DNA of 64,000 bases from Saccharum officinarum (Eukaryota > Streptophyta > Magnoliopsida > Poales > Poaceae): NCBI GenBank assembly GCA_020631735.1, contig CM036160.1:115302680-115366679 (forward strand), in the 5' to 3' direction. This document shows positions 34,341 to 45,318 of the stretch, piece by piece (the first letter of the stretch is position 1; every line of letters begins with the position of its first letter). Below the pieces are notes generated by a model that saw nothing but the letters and a program-made list of their open reading frames with translations, made no database searches and was not told where the DNA came from. Made by a program: the position numbers and the translations under genes.

Positions 34341-34349
34341 TCACATGCC

Positions 34350-34578
34350 TTTTTTTATGCCTCAATACTTCAAGTACAAGTTACAGTACAAACTTACACC
34401 ACATATCACACACACGTAAGTACACTGAACATAAACTAGACCCACTACACCGTTGTGGAACATCTACGTTTGGGGCTGCAGAGAAAAGGAAAAAGATCCG
34501 GTGCGAAACCCGTGTCGAGCAGGGCTCGAACCCAGGCCGTGGGTGCTCCACTGAGCCATCAGCTCGTTCGCTTTTCGC
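34350..34578 (-). mobile_element. Second tRNA-derived SINE, reverse orientation
   Basis: Read on the minus strand: box A TGGCTCAGTGG (34558-34548), box B GGGTTCGAGCCC (34533-34522). The body ends ...TTGAGGCATAAAAAAA at 34350. The tail resembles that of the SINE at 27859 (TGAGGCA then poly A), so both belong to related families. No clean target duplication; GCCTTTT at both ends is possible but overlaps the A tail. Confidence 0.75.
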
Positions 34579-34904
34579 CTTTTCCCATTTGCATTGACTG
34601 ACTCTAACAACGATTGTTCATATTCCTAAAGCAAGCACAAGTCCTCTGGTCGGTTTCATATATACTTTTGAGCTTGTAGCCCTCTAAAATGGAAACAAAG
34701 AATAATCATGTAGCACCATTCTCTAGAAACATTGTAATCCACAAAAAAGGTAAATCAACATGACCAATAACCTTTTTTAATAAAGGATGCCCTTTTAAAC
34801 AAAATTCCAATTCACGAGCAACATGAGCATATATAAACTTAGCTACTTGCTGCATTTTCCTTTTAGTTTCATTTAGCCCACTGCCCAGGCATTATGGGAC
34901 ATAC

Positions 34905-35418
34905 AAATAAGGATGATAACGGGTCGGGTTCGGATCGGGTGGAGTCTCCGTGCACCCAAAACCGAAACCCAAAGTCGAAACCCGAACCTGAACCGAACAT
35001 CGATTCGGGTGGAAATCCATCATCAAAACCAAACCCGCGGATACCCGAAACCCGAACGGATACCCGAAACCCGAATGGATACCCGAAACCGCAGATAAAT
35101 ATATACATATTCACATGTATAAATAAGAGGCAACAAATAATAAATATTTTCATGAGTCAATTTTGAATAGATTTAATAATCTAAGTAAACAAGTTATTAT
35201 TAACATATTATAAAACATGAGTTTTAATTCCAAATGATTTATTTCGGATATCCATTGGATATCCACGGGTGGAAAACAAAACCCGAAACCGAACCCGGTA
35301 CCAAACCCGAAACCGAACCCAAAAAGCATGAGTGAGAAATCATCCCCAAATTCAAACCCGCGAGACCCGAAATCCGCAGATATCCGCCCCGAACCTGATC
35401 TGCTGCCATACTTACATA
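34905..35418. mobile_element. MITE-like repeat rich in CCCGAAACCCGAA
   Basis: Left AACGGGTCGGGTTCGG and right CCCCGAACCTGATCTG pair imperfectly. Between them are many GAAACCCGAA units flanking an AT-rich centre. This is a common plant non-autonomous DNA element type, perhaps hAT-derived. The assignment is by appearance only. Confidence 0.5.
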
Positions 35419-35583
35419 CAAAACCTGTCTATCTGGATTAAGCAACTCTCACAAGCATTGAATTATATTTTCAGCGCCTGAGTCAGAGATCATGTCTAGA
35501 GCAGAGGATGCCTAGGAAGGAACCAACCAAACAACTAATATATACCTCTCTCTCATCACCTGTCTTTTTTTTGTTTTTTTAGC

Positions 35584-37425
35584 CTTTTTTCGAAAGATTC
35601 TCTCAAATATGCCTCTGGCGGAAAGATTTCAAAAAATAGACCCTTATCTTGGCGTCATGGTCGTCAGCGTCAAGGTAACACGGTATGGCGCCAGGGTAAC
35701 TGGCGCCAAGACCTTAATGCGTGACGCTGACGCGGCAGGGTCTTGGCGTCGTGATCTTTGGTGCAAAGACTTGGCGCCACTCTAATTGGCGCCAAGCCTG
35801 GCGCCACAGATCACGATGCTAAGACCCTGTTTTAAGTACCCAAATTTACCATGAGATGGACATGTTGGAATTTGTTAAGTCTTGATATTTACTAATGTTT
35901 AGACATATGCAAATTTGCTAAGTCTGAAATTTTACCATGAGATGGACATATGCAAATTTTATCATGACTTGGATATTTAATTTTTTGGCTAAGTCTTTAA
36001 ATTTACCATGAGATTAAGTCTTTAAATTTTGCTAAGTCTGGAATTTACAAATTTTGGTTAAGTCTTTAAATAACCAAGTCATGGTAAATTTTGCATATGT
36101 CCATCATATGGTAAATTTGAAGACATTTAAAATTTTACCATGATTTGGATATTGCAAAATGACTTCATGTTGTGGATTTGGATATTTAAAATTTTACTTG
36201 GGGCCAAAATTTAAAGACTTAGCCAAAATTTGCATATGCCCATCTCATGGTAAAATTTGCATATACCCATCAAAATTTTACCATGAGATGGACATATAAA
36301 AATTTATTAAGTCTGAAATTTTACCATGACATTGACAAATTTGATGTTATTCCATGGTAATTGGTATTCTAACATATCCAGGCCGCAGCAAAAATCCTGA
36401 CTACGTAATTTTACCGTGAGATGGACATACAAAGCTCTAAATTAACGTGACTTGGACCCTAATTTTTCTATGAGATGGACATATAAAATTTTGGCAAAGT
36501 CTTGATATTTATCATATGATGGGCAACCTAGAAATTGGCTAATCTTGAATTTTACTATCACTTGACTATGCTAGAATTTCGCTAAGTCTAGATTTTTGCT
36601 ATGATTTGAACATTGACAAATTTAAAATTTTACCATGACTTGGATATTGAAAAGGACTTAATGTTTTGGACTTGGATATTTAAAATTTTACCATGACTTG
36701 GACCCTAATTTTACTATAAGATGAAATTTTAAGTCACGTAAAAGGACTTCATGTTAATTCATGAAATTAGGGTCCAAGTCATGGTAAAATTTTAAATATC
36801 CAAGTCCAAAACATGAAGCCATTTTTCAATATCCAAGTCATGGTAAAATTTTAAATTTGTCAATGTTTAAATCACAGTAAAAATCCAGACTTAGTCATAT
36901 TTCCATCCCCATCACATAGTAAATTTAAAGACTTAGCCAAATAAATCTGGATTTTTGCTACGGCTTGAATATGTTAGAATACCAACTACCATGTGGTAGA
37001 CATATGGAAAAATAACTTTTTTACCATGACTTGGACATTTACAAATTTAAAATTTTAACATGACTTGGATATTGAGAAATGTGACTAATTCTAGAGTTTT
37101 TACAGTGACTTTCTGTTTGATCACTTAGAACAATCTAGAAATACTTAGGATAAAAAATGATATACATGGTAACAGGTCTGTGGCGCCAGGCTTGACGCCA
37201 ATGACGATGGCGCCAAACTTGGCGCCAATGGTGACGGCGTCAAGGTGCTGCCACGTCAGCGCCAGCTCGGCGTCGTCGGCCAAGTGGCATGGGGGCTTGG
37301 CGCCAACGTTAACGGCGCCAAGCTGTGTTATCTTGACGCCAGCGTTGATGGCGCCAAGCCCTGGGTCTATTTCCTAAAATCTTACCGTCAGAGACATATT
37401 TGAGAAAATCTTTCAAAAAAAAAAG
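35584..37425. mobile_element. Large foldback element with GGCGCCAA-rich arms, about 1.84 kb
   Basis: The left end (CTTTTTTCGAAAGATT, then TCTCAAATATG) and right end (CATATTTGAGA, then AATCTTTCAAAAAAAAAAG) are inverted repeats. They extend through AATAGACCC and GGGTCTATT. Inside each arm is a cluster of TTGGCGCCAA-type palindromic units (about 35663-35815 and 37182-37362). The AT-rich core repeats TTACCATGA, TTGGATATT and their complements (for example 36605-36660 against 36780-36850). No transposase ORF is present. It could be a Mutator-like or other foldback non-autonomous element; the terminal repeats alone do not decide. Confidence 0.8.
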
Positions 37426-38197
37426 ACGGTCTCATCGCTCTGCTTGTTGTTCGCTCATGCCCGCGTCAACCTTCTCAGTTCTCCATTAGACTGCAACAAG
37501 TGCACCATGGATCGCTATTTTTTGCAAGACCTGTTTACATCCCCATTTTTTCAGTATTTTTTTTTTCAAATTTTAAATTTGAATTTGGGGAATACGGACC
37601 GCCGGTTAGGCCGGTTACCGAGCGGTTTTTTTAACCCTGCCCCCAGTCCCCAGCTCCCCGCCGCCCTGCGTGTCTCGTCTGTCGTTGTGCGTGACTGCCT
37701 GTGCGCCCCCCTGTGCGCCCGAGAGGCAGAGGCGATGCGTGTCTCGTCTCTCGTTGTGCCTGACTGCCTGTGCGCCCCCCTGTGCGCCCGAGAGGCAGAG
37801 GCGAAGAAGGCTCGTCGTCGCGTTTGCTCGTCGTCTCGTCTCGCCTCTCGCCTATAACTACTCCCTCCGCCCGCTCCACACCCACCCCCGCTGCCCCGGA
37901 CTCGCCCGCCCTATCCTGTTCGTTCCCCTCCTCTTCCTCTCCACACGATCCCCTCCCTTGTCGGCTTCCGCGCGGGCGGGAGGAGCCGCGGCCACCACAT
38001 CCACCGCCTCCCGCTCGCGCTATATCGCACCACCCCCCGCCGCGCCGCGCCGCGCGACGCGTGGTGCGCGTCTGCCTGCCTGTCGCGGTCCCTTCTTCCT
38101 AGTTACGCGGAGGAGAGGCTCGCTCTGCGGGGGACGCCGGACCGGAACCGGATCACGCCTCCCCTTCCCGCCCCGCCAGGCCCAGGGCCAGAGGGCC
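37426..38197 (+). promoter_or_regulatory. Fd-GOGAT upstream region and 5' UTR
   Basis: A GC-rich block from about 37600 runs into the start codon. The coding frame stays open upstream to about 37670 without an in-frame ATG. I cannot place a TATA box or transcription start with confidence; CCTATAACTA near 37850 is a weak candidate. The foldback element ends at 37425, so it is within 0.8 kb of the start codon. Confidence 0.5.
37667..37804 (+). repeat. 69-bp tandem duplication in the Fd-GOGAT 5' region
   Basis: Units 37667-37735 and 37736-37804 both begin TGCGTGTCTCGTCT and end GAGAGGCAGAGGCGA. They differ at only a few bases. Confidence 0.93.
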
Positions 38198-41100
38198 ATG
38201 GCCGCGCTCCCGCGCGCGGCGCCGCCGACGCCCGCCGCGCTGCTCCCGCTGCCCCGCGCCGCGCCGCCGCTGCTGCTCGCGGGGAGGGCCGCCGCCGCGC
38301 GCCGCTCGCGGCTGCGCGCGCGGGGCCCGTCCGCGGCCGCGCGCCGGAGCTGGGTCGTCGCCTCCTCCTCCTCACGGGCCGTGCTCGGCGGCGTCGCCCG
38401 CCGGGAGGCCCCTGCCGCGCCGCAGAAGCCCACGCAGCAGGTACGGATGGATATGCGCGCCCGATCGGGGATGGGTTAGTGGTCTCGTGACCCTCGTCGT
38501 TACTCGTGACGTGGGTGTGTGTTAGAGAGAGGTACTGCGCGTTTTGGGGTTTTGTGGCCTCTGGACTGTTTAGTTTTGTCCGTCTACGAAATCATCGGGG
38601 TTTTGTGGCTTCTGCATTGTTCATCAGTTTTCTCTATGATATCATCGACGACTGCATGGTGCGATGGCTCATGATTTTTGGGATTGGTTTTGCGGACTTG
38701 CTGGGATTGAAATAGCTGTACCATTGCCGATTGTGCTTGAGTGATTGGTGAAAGCAGGAACAGTAGCGCAGGCAGGTAGTTGACGAGTCAAATTTGTTTT
38801 GACATATCCTGATACGTGTTGAAGCAGTGGTTGGTTCCAACTGCAAGTTTTTTTTTAATCTGTTCCTTTCATGGAGGTTTTAAAATGTGTTGTGTAAGAA
38901 GCGAACAAAGAACACCAAATTCAGGGTTGATAAACAATTGAGGGTGATGGAAAGACAGGTGACAGCTGTAGTGGTAGGTACTAATCGCGATCTAGTTTCC
39001 AGGAGCGTCAGTGCATGACATTGTGTAAAGCAGTGGTATAATATCTGTAATAGTATACTAATTCACCATGCCCCTTCTGGAATGTGTTTGAATGGGTTGC
39101 AATAGCTACGATGATGTTAAGTTAGACTCTGTATTTAAGGCTGGTTAACACAGGAATTCATTTTCCTTTCTCCTACCAGGCTGCGGACCTGAACCATATC
39201 TTGTCTGAACGCGGAGCTTGTGGTGTTGGGTTCATCGCAAACTTGAAAAATGTGCCTTCGTTCAACATTGTTCATGATGCTCTTTTGGCTCTTGGGTGCA
39301 TGGAGCATCGTGGTGGTTGTGGAGCGGACAATGACTCTGGTGATGGCGCAGGACTGATGAGTGTCATCCCATGGGACTTGTTTGATGACTGGGCCAACAA
39401 GCAAGGGCTTGTTCCCTTTGACAGAAGAAATACAGGTGTAGGCATGGTCTTCCTTCCACAAGATGAGAAGTCAATGGAAGAAGCCAAAGCTGGTAATTTC
39501 TTGATGCTTTACCACAATATGCTGCCCACACAGGGGAGCATTATTCTTGTCTAAAAAGAGGAGCATTTTCTATGCTCATTTCGAAAGAGATTTCTACTTG
39601 GCAATCCCTGTCTTGTTGCAGCTTACTTCAACTATTATATGGAATTTTCAGGCTGCCATACTTTGCATGCCCACAAAATGTTTGTCCTTAGAAATTGAAA
39701 CCTTCTTCTGGAATGTGGTTTCTTTGGCACACCATTTCCCCCTTATACATGATATTTGGAAAGCATGCAAAAAGTTTAGTTGTTGTTTCTGTTGTGCTAG
39801 TTTGCTTGCCTTCGTAGGAGCGCATTTTCTTGATAATGCTCTCTTCTTTTCTTTTTGGAGAAAAATTGTGTCCTTATCTTTAATAGGTGCTAGTTACCAT
39901 AATTGCTATTAATTCTGCTTCTGCGTGATCTGAAAGCGGTCACTCATCTTGTTGCAGCAACTGAAAAGGTTTTTGTGGATGAAGGCCTTGAGGTTATTGG
40001 TTGGAGACCTGTTCCTTTTAACGTATCAGTTGTAGGTCGCAATGCAAAAGAAACCATGCCTAATATACAACAAATATTTGTGAAAGTTGCAAAAGAAGAT
40101 AATGCTGATGACATAGAGAGAGAACTATACATCAGCCGAAAGCTGATAGAGCGGGCTGCAAAATCTTTTAGTTGGGCAGATGAACTTTATTTCTGCTCTT
40201 TATCAAACAGAACCATTGTCTACAAGGGAATGCTTCGATCTGAGGTTCTTGGGCAATTCTATTTAGACCTTCAGAATGAACTATATAAATCTCCTTTTGC
40301 CATATATCATCGAAGATACAGTACAAATACAAGTCCTCGATGGCCTCTTGCTCAACCTATGAGGTTACTTGGACACAACGGAGAGATTAACACAATACAG
40401 GTTTGCATTAACATCCTCAAATGGTGCCTTTGATTACTTTTAAACGAGTATCTTGTTTTTAGTTTCTTACTAGGATGCTCATGTAATGTTTTGATACTGA
40501 AATTACACGATCCTTCAGCATTATTAATAGGGTTACTTTTTTCCTTGTAGGGGAACTTGAACTGGATGCGATCAAGGGAAACCACACTACAGTCTCCTGT
40601 ATGGCGAGGCCGTGAGCATGAAATTCGCCCCTTTGGTGACCCTAAAGCATCTGATTCAGCAAATCTTGACAGTACAGCTGAAGTAAGAAACCGTGCACCT
40701 TTTGCTGAAATTATAGTTGCAAAGCCTGCGTTCCGCTCACAGAAACCTGCATCCATTTTTCTTTTTCCACTCCACTTCACCTAAAATACTGCTGCTGTTA
40801 TTGTTAAATCTTCACATCCTTTCTTGCATCAGTTGCTGCTAAGAAGTGGTAGAAGTCCTGCAGAAGCTCTTATGATTCTCGTCCCTGAGGCATATAAGAA
40901 GCATCCAACATTATCTATAAAATACCCCGAGGTATGGTTATTGACATGCATGCATTCCCTTCTGTATTAACCTACACAGCCATCCTGTCTAATTGAGTTT
41001 GTTTTGTTATGTATTTAGGTAATTGACTTTTATGACTACTACAAAGGACAAATGGAAGCTTGGGATGGACCTGCTTTACTCCTATTTAGGTAAAATCGTT

Positions 41101-41680
41101 TGTATGCCCAGATAGGATTGTCAGTTATTCCATATTTTCTTTCACTCTTTGAGTATCTGATGTGAAACAACAGTTTTCTTTAACCACTTTGGTTAAAGAC
41201 TTGTTGTGTTATAGCAGATTTTACTTCTGTGCACCTAAAAGCAGGGATGAAATATAAAAAATGGGTATTCTGTGCACTTAATTGAGCTATGTGTTGTTGT
41301 TACAAGCGGCATTGAGTAGTATCCTTTTTAGGAGGTATTTTGAATGTAGCTGTTGAAACCTTCTGAGCCATGCTAGGAGCCTAGGACAATGAGTTCCCGC
41401 ATAGGGCAGAAGAAATAATAATAGGCAATAAACATAAGAATAGTCATAGGATAAAAACTATGAAAGGCATTACTGAATTGGTCTGAGACTGAGTTTTTGT
41501 GGTGTAAATTCATGCATAAGATATTCCAGTGCCACCTTTCCAACTGAATATTTGCCAACACAGTGGTGGTGCTTATAATTCTTTTTAAAATATATATTTT
41601 TATGTTCAGTGATGGAAGAACTGTAGGAGCAACTCTTGATAGGAATGGGCTCCGTCCAGCACGTTATTGGAGAACATCAG
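38198..41680 (+). CDS. Fd-GOGAT: Ferredoxin-dependent glutamate synthase, exons 1 to 7 (first part), interrupted by Copia
   Basis: Plastid enzyme that makes two glutamates from 2-oxoglutarate and glutamine using reduced ferredoxin; central to ammonia assimilation and photorespiration. Exons: 38198-38440, 39180-39492, 39958-40400, 40551-40682, 40833-40931, 41019-41089, 41610-41680, all in phase. Exon 1 is an Ala/Arg/Ser-rich transit and propeptide region. Cys95 in [12 protein letters not shown] is the glutaminase nucleophile and the expected mature N-terminus. Landmarks: [69 protein letters not shown]. The frame enters the Copia LTR at about codon 458 and hits TAA within three codons. As assembled, it can encode only part of the glutaminase-containing region. 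Identity is certain; ATG 38198 is the first in frame. Confidence 0.97.
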
Positions 41681-41793
41681 TGTTGTAAACTGAGATTTCA
41701 TTGCTTAGGGCTAACCCTAGAAGGGTAGCTACATATAGTTCCATACATGGGCCACATGGGCCTTAGCCACATGGGCCTAAACATACTCCAACA
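41681..41793 (-). repeat. 3' LTR of the exon-7 Copia
   Basis: 113 bp, on the minus strand TGTTGGAGTATG...TTTACAACA. Identical to 46452-46564 by eye. Confidence 0.96.
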
Positions 41794-41892
41794 CCCCCCC
41801 GCAGTCTGAACTACCGGCGCAGCGGAGTTCAAGACTGAACAAGAAAGAAAACATGTGAGAGCACAACACACACGACCCCCCCGCAGCCACAA

Positions 41893-44800
41893 CTAGCCAC
41901 TGGAGACGTTGAGGCTAGAGCGAAACTCGGAGAAGGTCGAGGAAGGGAGGCCTTTGGTGAAGATATCCGCAAACTGGGAGGTGGTCGGGACGTGAAGCAC
42001 TCGGACGTCGCCGATGGCCACCCGGTCGCGGACGAAGTGTAGATCGATCTCCACATGCTTGGTCCGCTGGTGCTGCACGGGGTTGGTGGAGAGGTAGACC
42101 GCACTGACGTTGTCGCAGTAGACGAGCGTGCTCCTGGCGAGGGGGCGGTGAAGCTCAGCCAGGAGCTGGCGGAGCCAGGCGGCCTCGGCCACGCCGTTGG
42201 CCACGGCACGGTACTCCGCCTCGGCACTGGAGCGGGAAACCACGGGCTGGCGCTTGGACGACCAAGAGACCAGGTTGCCGCCGAGGAAGACCGCGTAGCC
42301 GGAGGTGGACCTGCGGGTGTCCGGGCAGCCCGCCCAGTCAGCGTCGGTGTAGACAACCAGCTCGGCAGTGGAAGACCGGCCGAGGAGCAGCCCGTAGCCA
42401 AGGGTGCCACGGAGGTACCGGAGAAGCCGCTTCATAGCAGCCAGGTGAGGCTCCCGCGGAGCATGCATGTAGAGGCAGAGCTGCTGGACGGCATAAGTGA
42501 TGTCCGGCCGTGTGAAGGTGAGGTACTGAAGTGCGCCAGCAAGACTCCGGTAGGCGGTGGAGTCTGCTGGTCCAAGCATCGGACCCCCAGCCTCGGACAG
42601 CTTGCCCTGGGTGTCCACCGGTGTAGAGCAGGACTGGCAGGCGGTCATCCCGGCTCGCTCCAGAATGTCACAAGTGAACTGCCGCTGGTGGAGGAACAAA
42701 CCGGAAGGTCGGGGCTCAACAGTGACGCCGAGGAAGTGGTGGAGCACCCCAAGATCCTTCATAGCAAATTCCTTCTGGAGTGAGGCAATGATGCGGTGGA
42801 GCAGAGATTCGCTGGAGGCAGTGAGAACAATGTCATCCACATAGAGGAGCAGGTAAGCAGTCTCACCCCCATAGTGGTATATGAACAGGGAGGTGTCAGA
42901 CTTGGCCTCCGTGAACCCAAGAGTCTGCAGGAAGGTAGCGAAGCGAGAGTACCAAGCCCGGGGTGCCTGCTTGAGCCCGTAGAGAGATTTGTTGAGCCGG
43001 CAGACGAAGTCAGGACGAGAACCATCCACAAAACCGGCCGGCTGACTGCAGTAGACCGTCTCAGTCAGAGTGCCATGAAGAAAGGCATTCTTGACATCCA
43101 GCTGATGCACAGGCCAGGAGCGCTCGAGAGCCAGGGAGAGGACGGTGCGGACTGTAGCTGGCTTCACCACGGGACTGAACGTCTCAGCATAGTCAATGCC
43201 GGGCCGCTGAGTGAAGCCGCGGAGGACCCAGCGAGCCTTGTAGCGCTCCAAGGAACCATCAGCCCGCCTCTTGTGCGTCCAGATCCACTTGCCGGTGACA
43301 ACGTTGGACCCCGGCGGACGAGGCACGAGGTCCCACGTTTGGTTGGCGAGGAGGGCGGCGTACTCCTCGTCCATCGCGCGGCGCCAGTGAGGATCCGCCA
43401 AGGCCGCGCGAACGGAAGAGGGTACTGGAGAGATCTCCGGCTCGCAGGCGGCGGCGGTGAGGGCCTGCGGGCGAGACGCCTGTCTCGTCACCATCGGGTG
43501 AGTGTGACGAGGGTCCCGGTGAAGAAGAGGTGGGTGGTACACCGGCGGGTCGGCGCGAGAGCGTGGGGATGCCGGCGGAGCACGCACTGGCGACGACGGC
43601 GCTGGGAACGGGAGCGGCGGAGCCGGCTCACGCCGGCGCTCGTAGACGATCCCGAAACGTCCGGGAGGAGGTGAGGGCGGACGCGGCTCCCGCCGGCGCT
43701 GGTAGACGAGACCGAAGCGCCCGGGAGGAGGTGGGGTCGGTGCGCGCGGTCCCGCGATCGGAACGGCAGCATCCGGCACAACGGGAGGCGGCGAAGCCAC
43801 AGGGAGCGAGGGTGTAAGCTCCGGGGCTGCCTCGACCGTGTCAGGCACCGGAAGGTCCTGGGGCGACGCGGGACCCCCAGGGGAGCGCGCCGGAGCAGTA
43901 CCTGCAGGGTAGGGGGAGAAGGGTGGCGGAATCGCCGTGTCAGTGGGAAAGAAGGAAGCCTCCGCAGGGTCAGCGGGAGGTGTGGATGGAGAGGTGGAGT
44001 AAGGGAACGCCGACTCATCAAACACGACATGGCGAGAGATGAGGACACGGCGAGAGGTAAGGTCAAAGCATCGGTAACCCTTGTGATCCGGAGAGTATCC
44101 GAGGAAGACATAGAGGGTCGACCGGGGAGCCAGCTTATGAGGAGCGGTGGCGGCGGTGTTAGGGTAACACGCACACCCGAAGACTCGAAGGTGGTCGTAC
44201 CGAGGAGGGGTACCGAAAAGAGCGTGGTGAGGCGTGGGAGCTGGGCAGGCAGTAGAAGGAAGTCGGTTAAGGAGATAGGTGGAGGTGTGCAGACACTCAG
44301 CCCAGAAGCGAGCGGGTAGAGATGCCTGGAGCAGAAGGGTGCGCATGATGTCGTTGGTGATGCGGATCATACGCTCTGCCTTGCCGTTTTGAGAGGAGGT
44401 ATACGGGCAAGACATGCGCAGGTGGACACCGGAAGAAAGGAAGAAGGCACGGGAGGTGGAGTTATCGAACTCTCGGCCATTGTCGCACTGGACAGCCTTG
44501 ATGGTGAGGCCGAACTGAGTGGATACCCAAGCAAAGAGGTTGCTAAGAGTGGGGAAAGCCTCGGACTTGGCACGCAGAGGAAAAGTCCAGGAATAATGGG
44601 AGAAATCATCGACCACCACCAAGTAGTACTTATAGCCAGACATGCTGAGAACAGGAGAGGTCCACAAGTCGCAGTGAATAAGATCAAATGCATGAGGGGC
44701 ATGCGAGGATGAGGACTGAAAGGGAAGGCGAACGTGACGGCCCAGCTGGCACGCATGACACAAGTGATCATCGTGAGCCTGAGAGCAACGAATGTCGGAA

Positions 44801-45318
44801 CTACGACTGAGCTGCATCAGGGCATCCCGGCCAGGATGGCCAAGGCGACGGTGCCAAGTGGTAGAGGAAGGAGTGGCGGCGAAAGCGGCGGAGGATGGCG
44901 AAGAAGGTGAAGCAGATGCAGGAAACTGAAGGGTGTAGAGAGGCCCAGTGCTGTTACACCGGAGCAGAGGAGCCCGGGAGGCCAAGTCCCGCACGGTAAG
45001 GCCAGAGGGGTCAAACTCAACCGAGCAAGAGTTATCAGTGGTGAAACGGCGAATAGAGAGAAGGTTGTGAACCATCCCGGGAGCCACAAGAACATCAGAG
45101 ATATGAAATGAGCCGTGGGAACTGGCAGTGCCCACGGAGGAGACAGGAATGCAGGTGCCATTGGCGACCATGATGGAAGAGGGACAGGAAGGGTGGGGAG
45201 GACGAAGAGAGGAAAGTAGACTCGCATTAGGCGTGGTGTGGAAAGTGGCGCCCGAGTCGGCGATCCAATCAGGACTCACTGGTGGAGTGCTGGCGGTGGT
45301 GCTGAAGGAGGAGGCCAC
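41893..45318 (-). CDS. Copia pol polyprotein, uninterrupted
   Basis: About 1140 codons without a stop. Domains in order: protease with DWIADSGATFH near the start; GAG-pre-integrase zinc region (WHRRLGHPGR, CHACQLGRH) at about 155-200; integrase core with HCDLW, CDNGREF and NGKAERM; RT from WIWTHKRRADGSLERYKARW to YLLLYVDDIVLTAS; RNase H with [29 protein letters not shown] and [12 protein letters not shown]. The first codon of the window-defined frame is GTG. The first ATG comes after the protease active site, so the protease must be entered from the upstream ORF by -1 frameshifting, splicing, or a lost start. Element-encoded, transcribed opposite to Fd-GOGAT. Confidence 0.93.
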   Translation of the reverse strand: MASSFSTTASTPPVSPDWIADSGATFHTTPNASLLSSLRPPHPSCPSSIMVANGTCIPVSSVGTASSHGSFHISDVLVAPGMVHNLLSIRRFTTDNSCSVEFDPSGLTVRDLASRAPLLRCNSTGPLYTLQFPASASPSSPSSAAFAATPSSTTWHRRLGHPGRDALMQLSRSSDIRCSQAHDDHLCHACQLGRHVRLPFQSSSSHAPHAFDLIHCDLWTSPVLSMSGYKYYLVVVDDFSHYSWTFPLRAKSEAFPTLSNLFAWVSTQFGLTIKAVQCDNGREFDNSTSRAFFLSSGVHLRMSCPYTSSQNGKAERMIRITNDIMRTLLLQASLPARFWAECLHTSTYLLNRLPSTACPAPTPHHALFGTPPRYDHLRVFGCACYPNTAATAPHKLAPRSTLYVFLGYSPDHKGYRCFDLTSRRVLISRHVVFDESAFPYSTSPSTPPADPAEASFFPTDTAIPPPFSPYPAGTAPARSPGGPASPQDLPVPDTVEAAPELTPSLPVASPPPVVPDAAVPIAGPRAPTPPPPGRFGLVYQRRREPRPPSPPPGRFGIVYERRREPAPPLPFPAPSSPVRAPPASPRSRADPPVYHPPLLHRDPRHTHPMVTRQASRPQALTAAACEPEISPVPSSVRAALADPHWRRAMDEEYAALLANQTWDLVPRPPGSNVVTGKWIWTHKRRADGSLERYKARWVLRGFTQRPGIDYAETFSPVVKPATVRTVLSLALERSWPVHQLDVKNAFLHGTLTETVYCSQPAGFVDGSRPDFVCRLNKSLYGLKQAPRAWYSRFATFLQTLGFTEAKSDTSLFIYHYGGETAYLLLYVDDIVLTASSESLLHRIIASLQKEFAMKDLGVLHHFLGVTVEPRPSGLFLHQRQFTCDILERAGMTACQSCSTPVDTQGKLSEAGGPMLGPADSTAYRSLAGALQYLTFTRPDITYAVQQLCLYMHAPREPHLAAMKRLLRYLRGTLGYGLLLGRSSTAELVVYTDADWAGCPDTRRSTSGYAVFLGGNLVSWSSKRQPVVSRSSAEAEYRAVANGVAEAAWLRQLLAELHRPLARSTLVYCDNVSAVYLSTNPVQHQRTKHVEIDLHFVRDRVAIGDVRVLHVPTTSQFADIFTKGLPSSTFSEFRSSLNVSSG

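Noticed and set aside
34895..35166. Open frame with many Lys/Pro/Glu/Asn from ACCCGAAACCCGAA repeats
   Set aside because: Repeat-driven frames on both strands within a MITE-like element; no protein features.
35663..37362. Possible CRISPR-like or satellite array from repeated GGCGCCAA units
   Set aside because: Units are palindromic, unequal in spacing and arranged as two inverted arms of one foldback element in a plant genome.
37670..38197. Upstream extension of the Fd-GOGAT frame by about 176 codons
   Set aside because: It has no ATG before 38198. The sequence includes the 69-bp duplication and low-complexity leader, so it is read as 5' UTR.
43488..44174. Alternative minus-strand frame of 228 codons inside Copia pol, and plus-strand frames opposite it
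   Set aside because: Shadow frames of the clear polyprotein at 41893-45318, in its GC-rich Pro/Ser linker.
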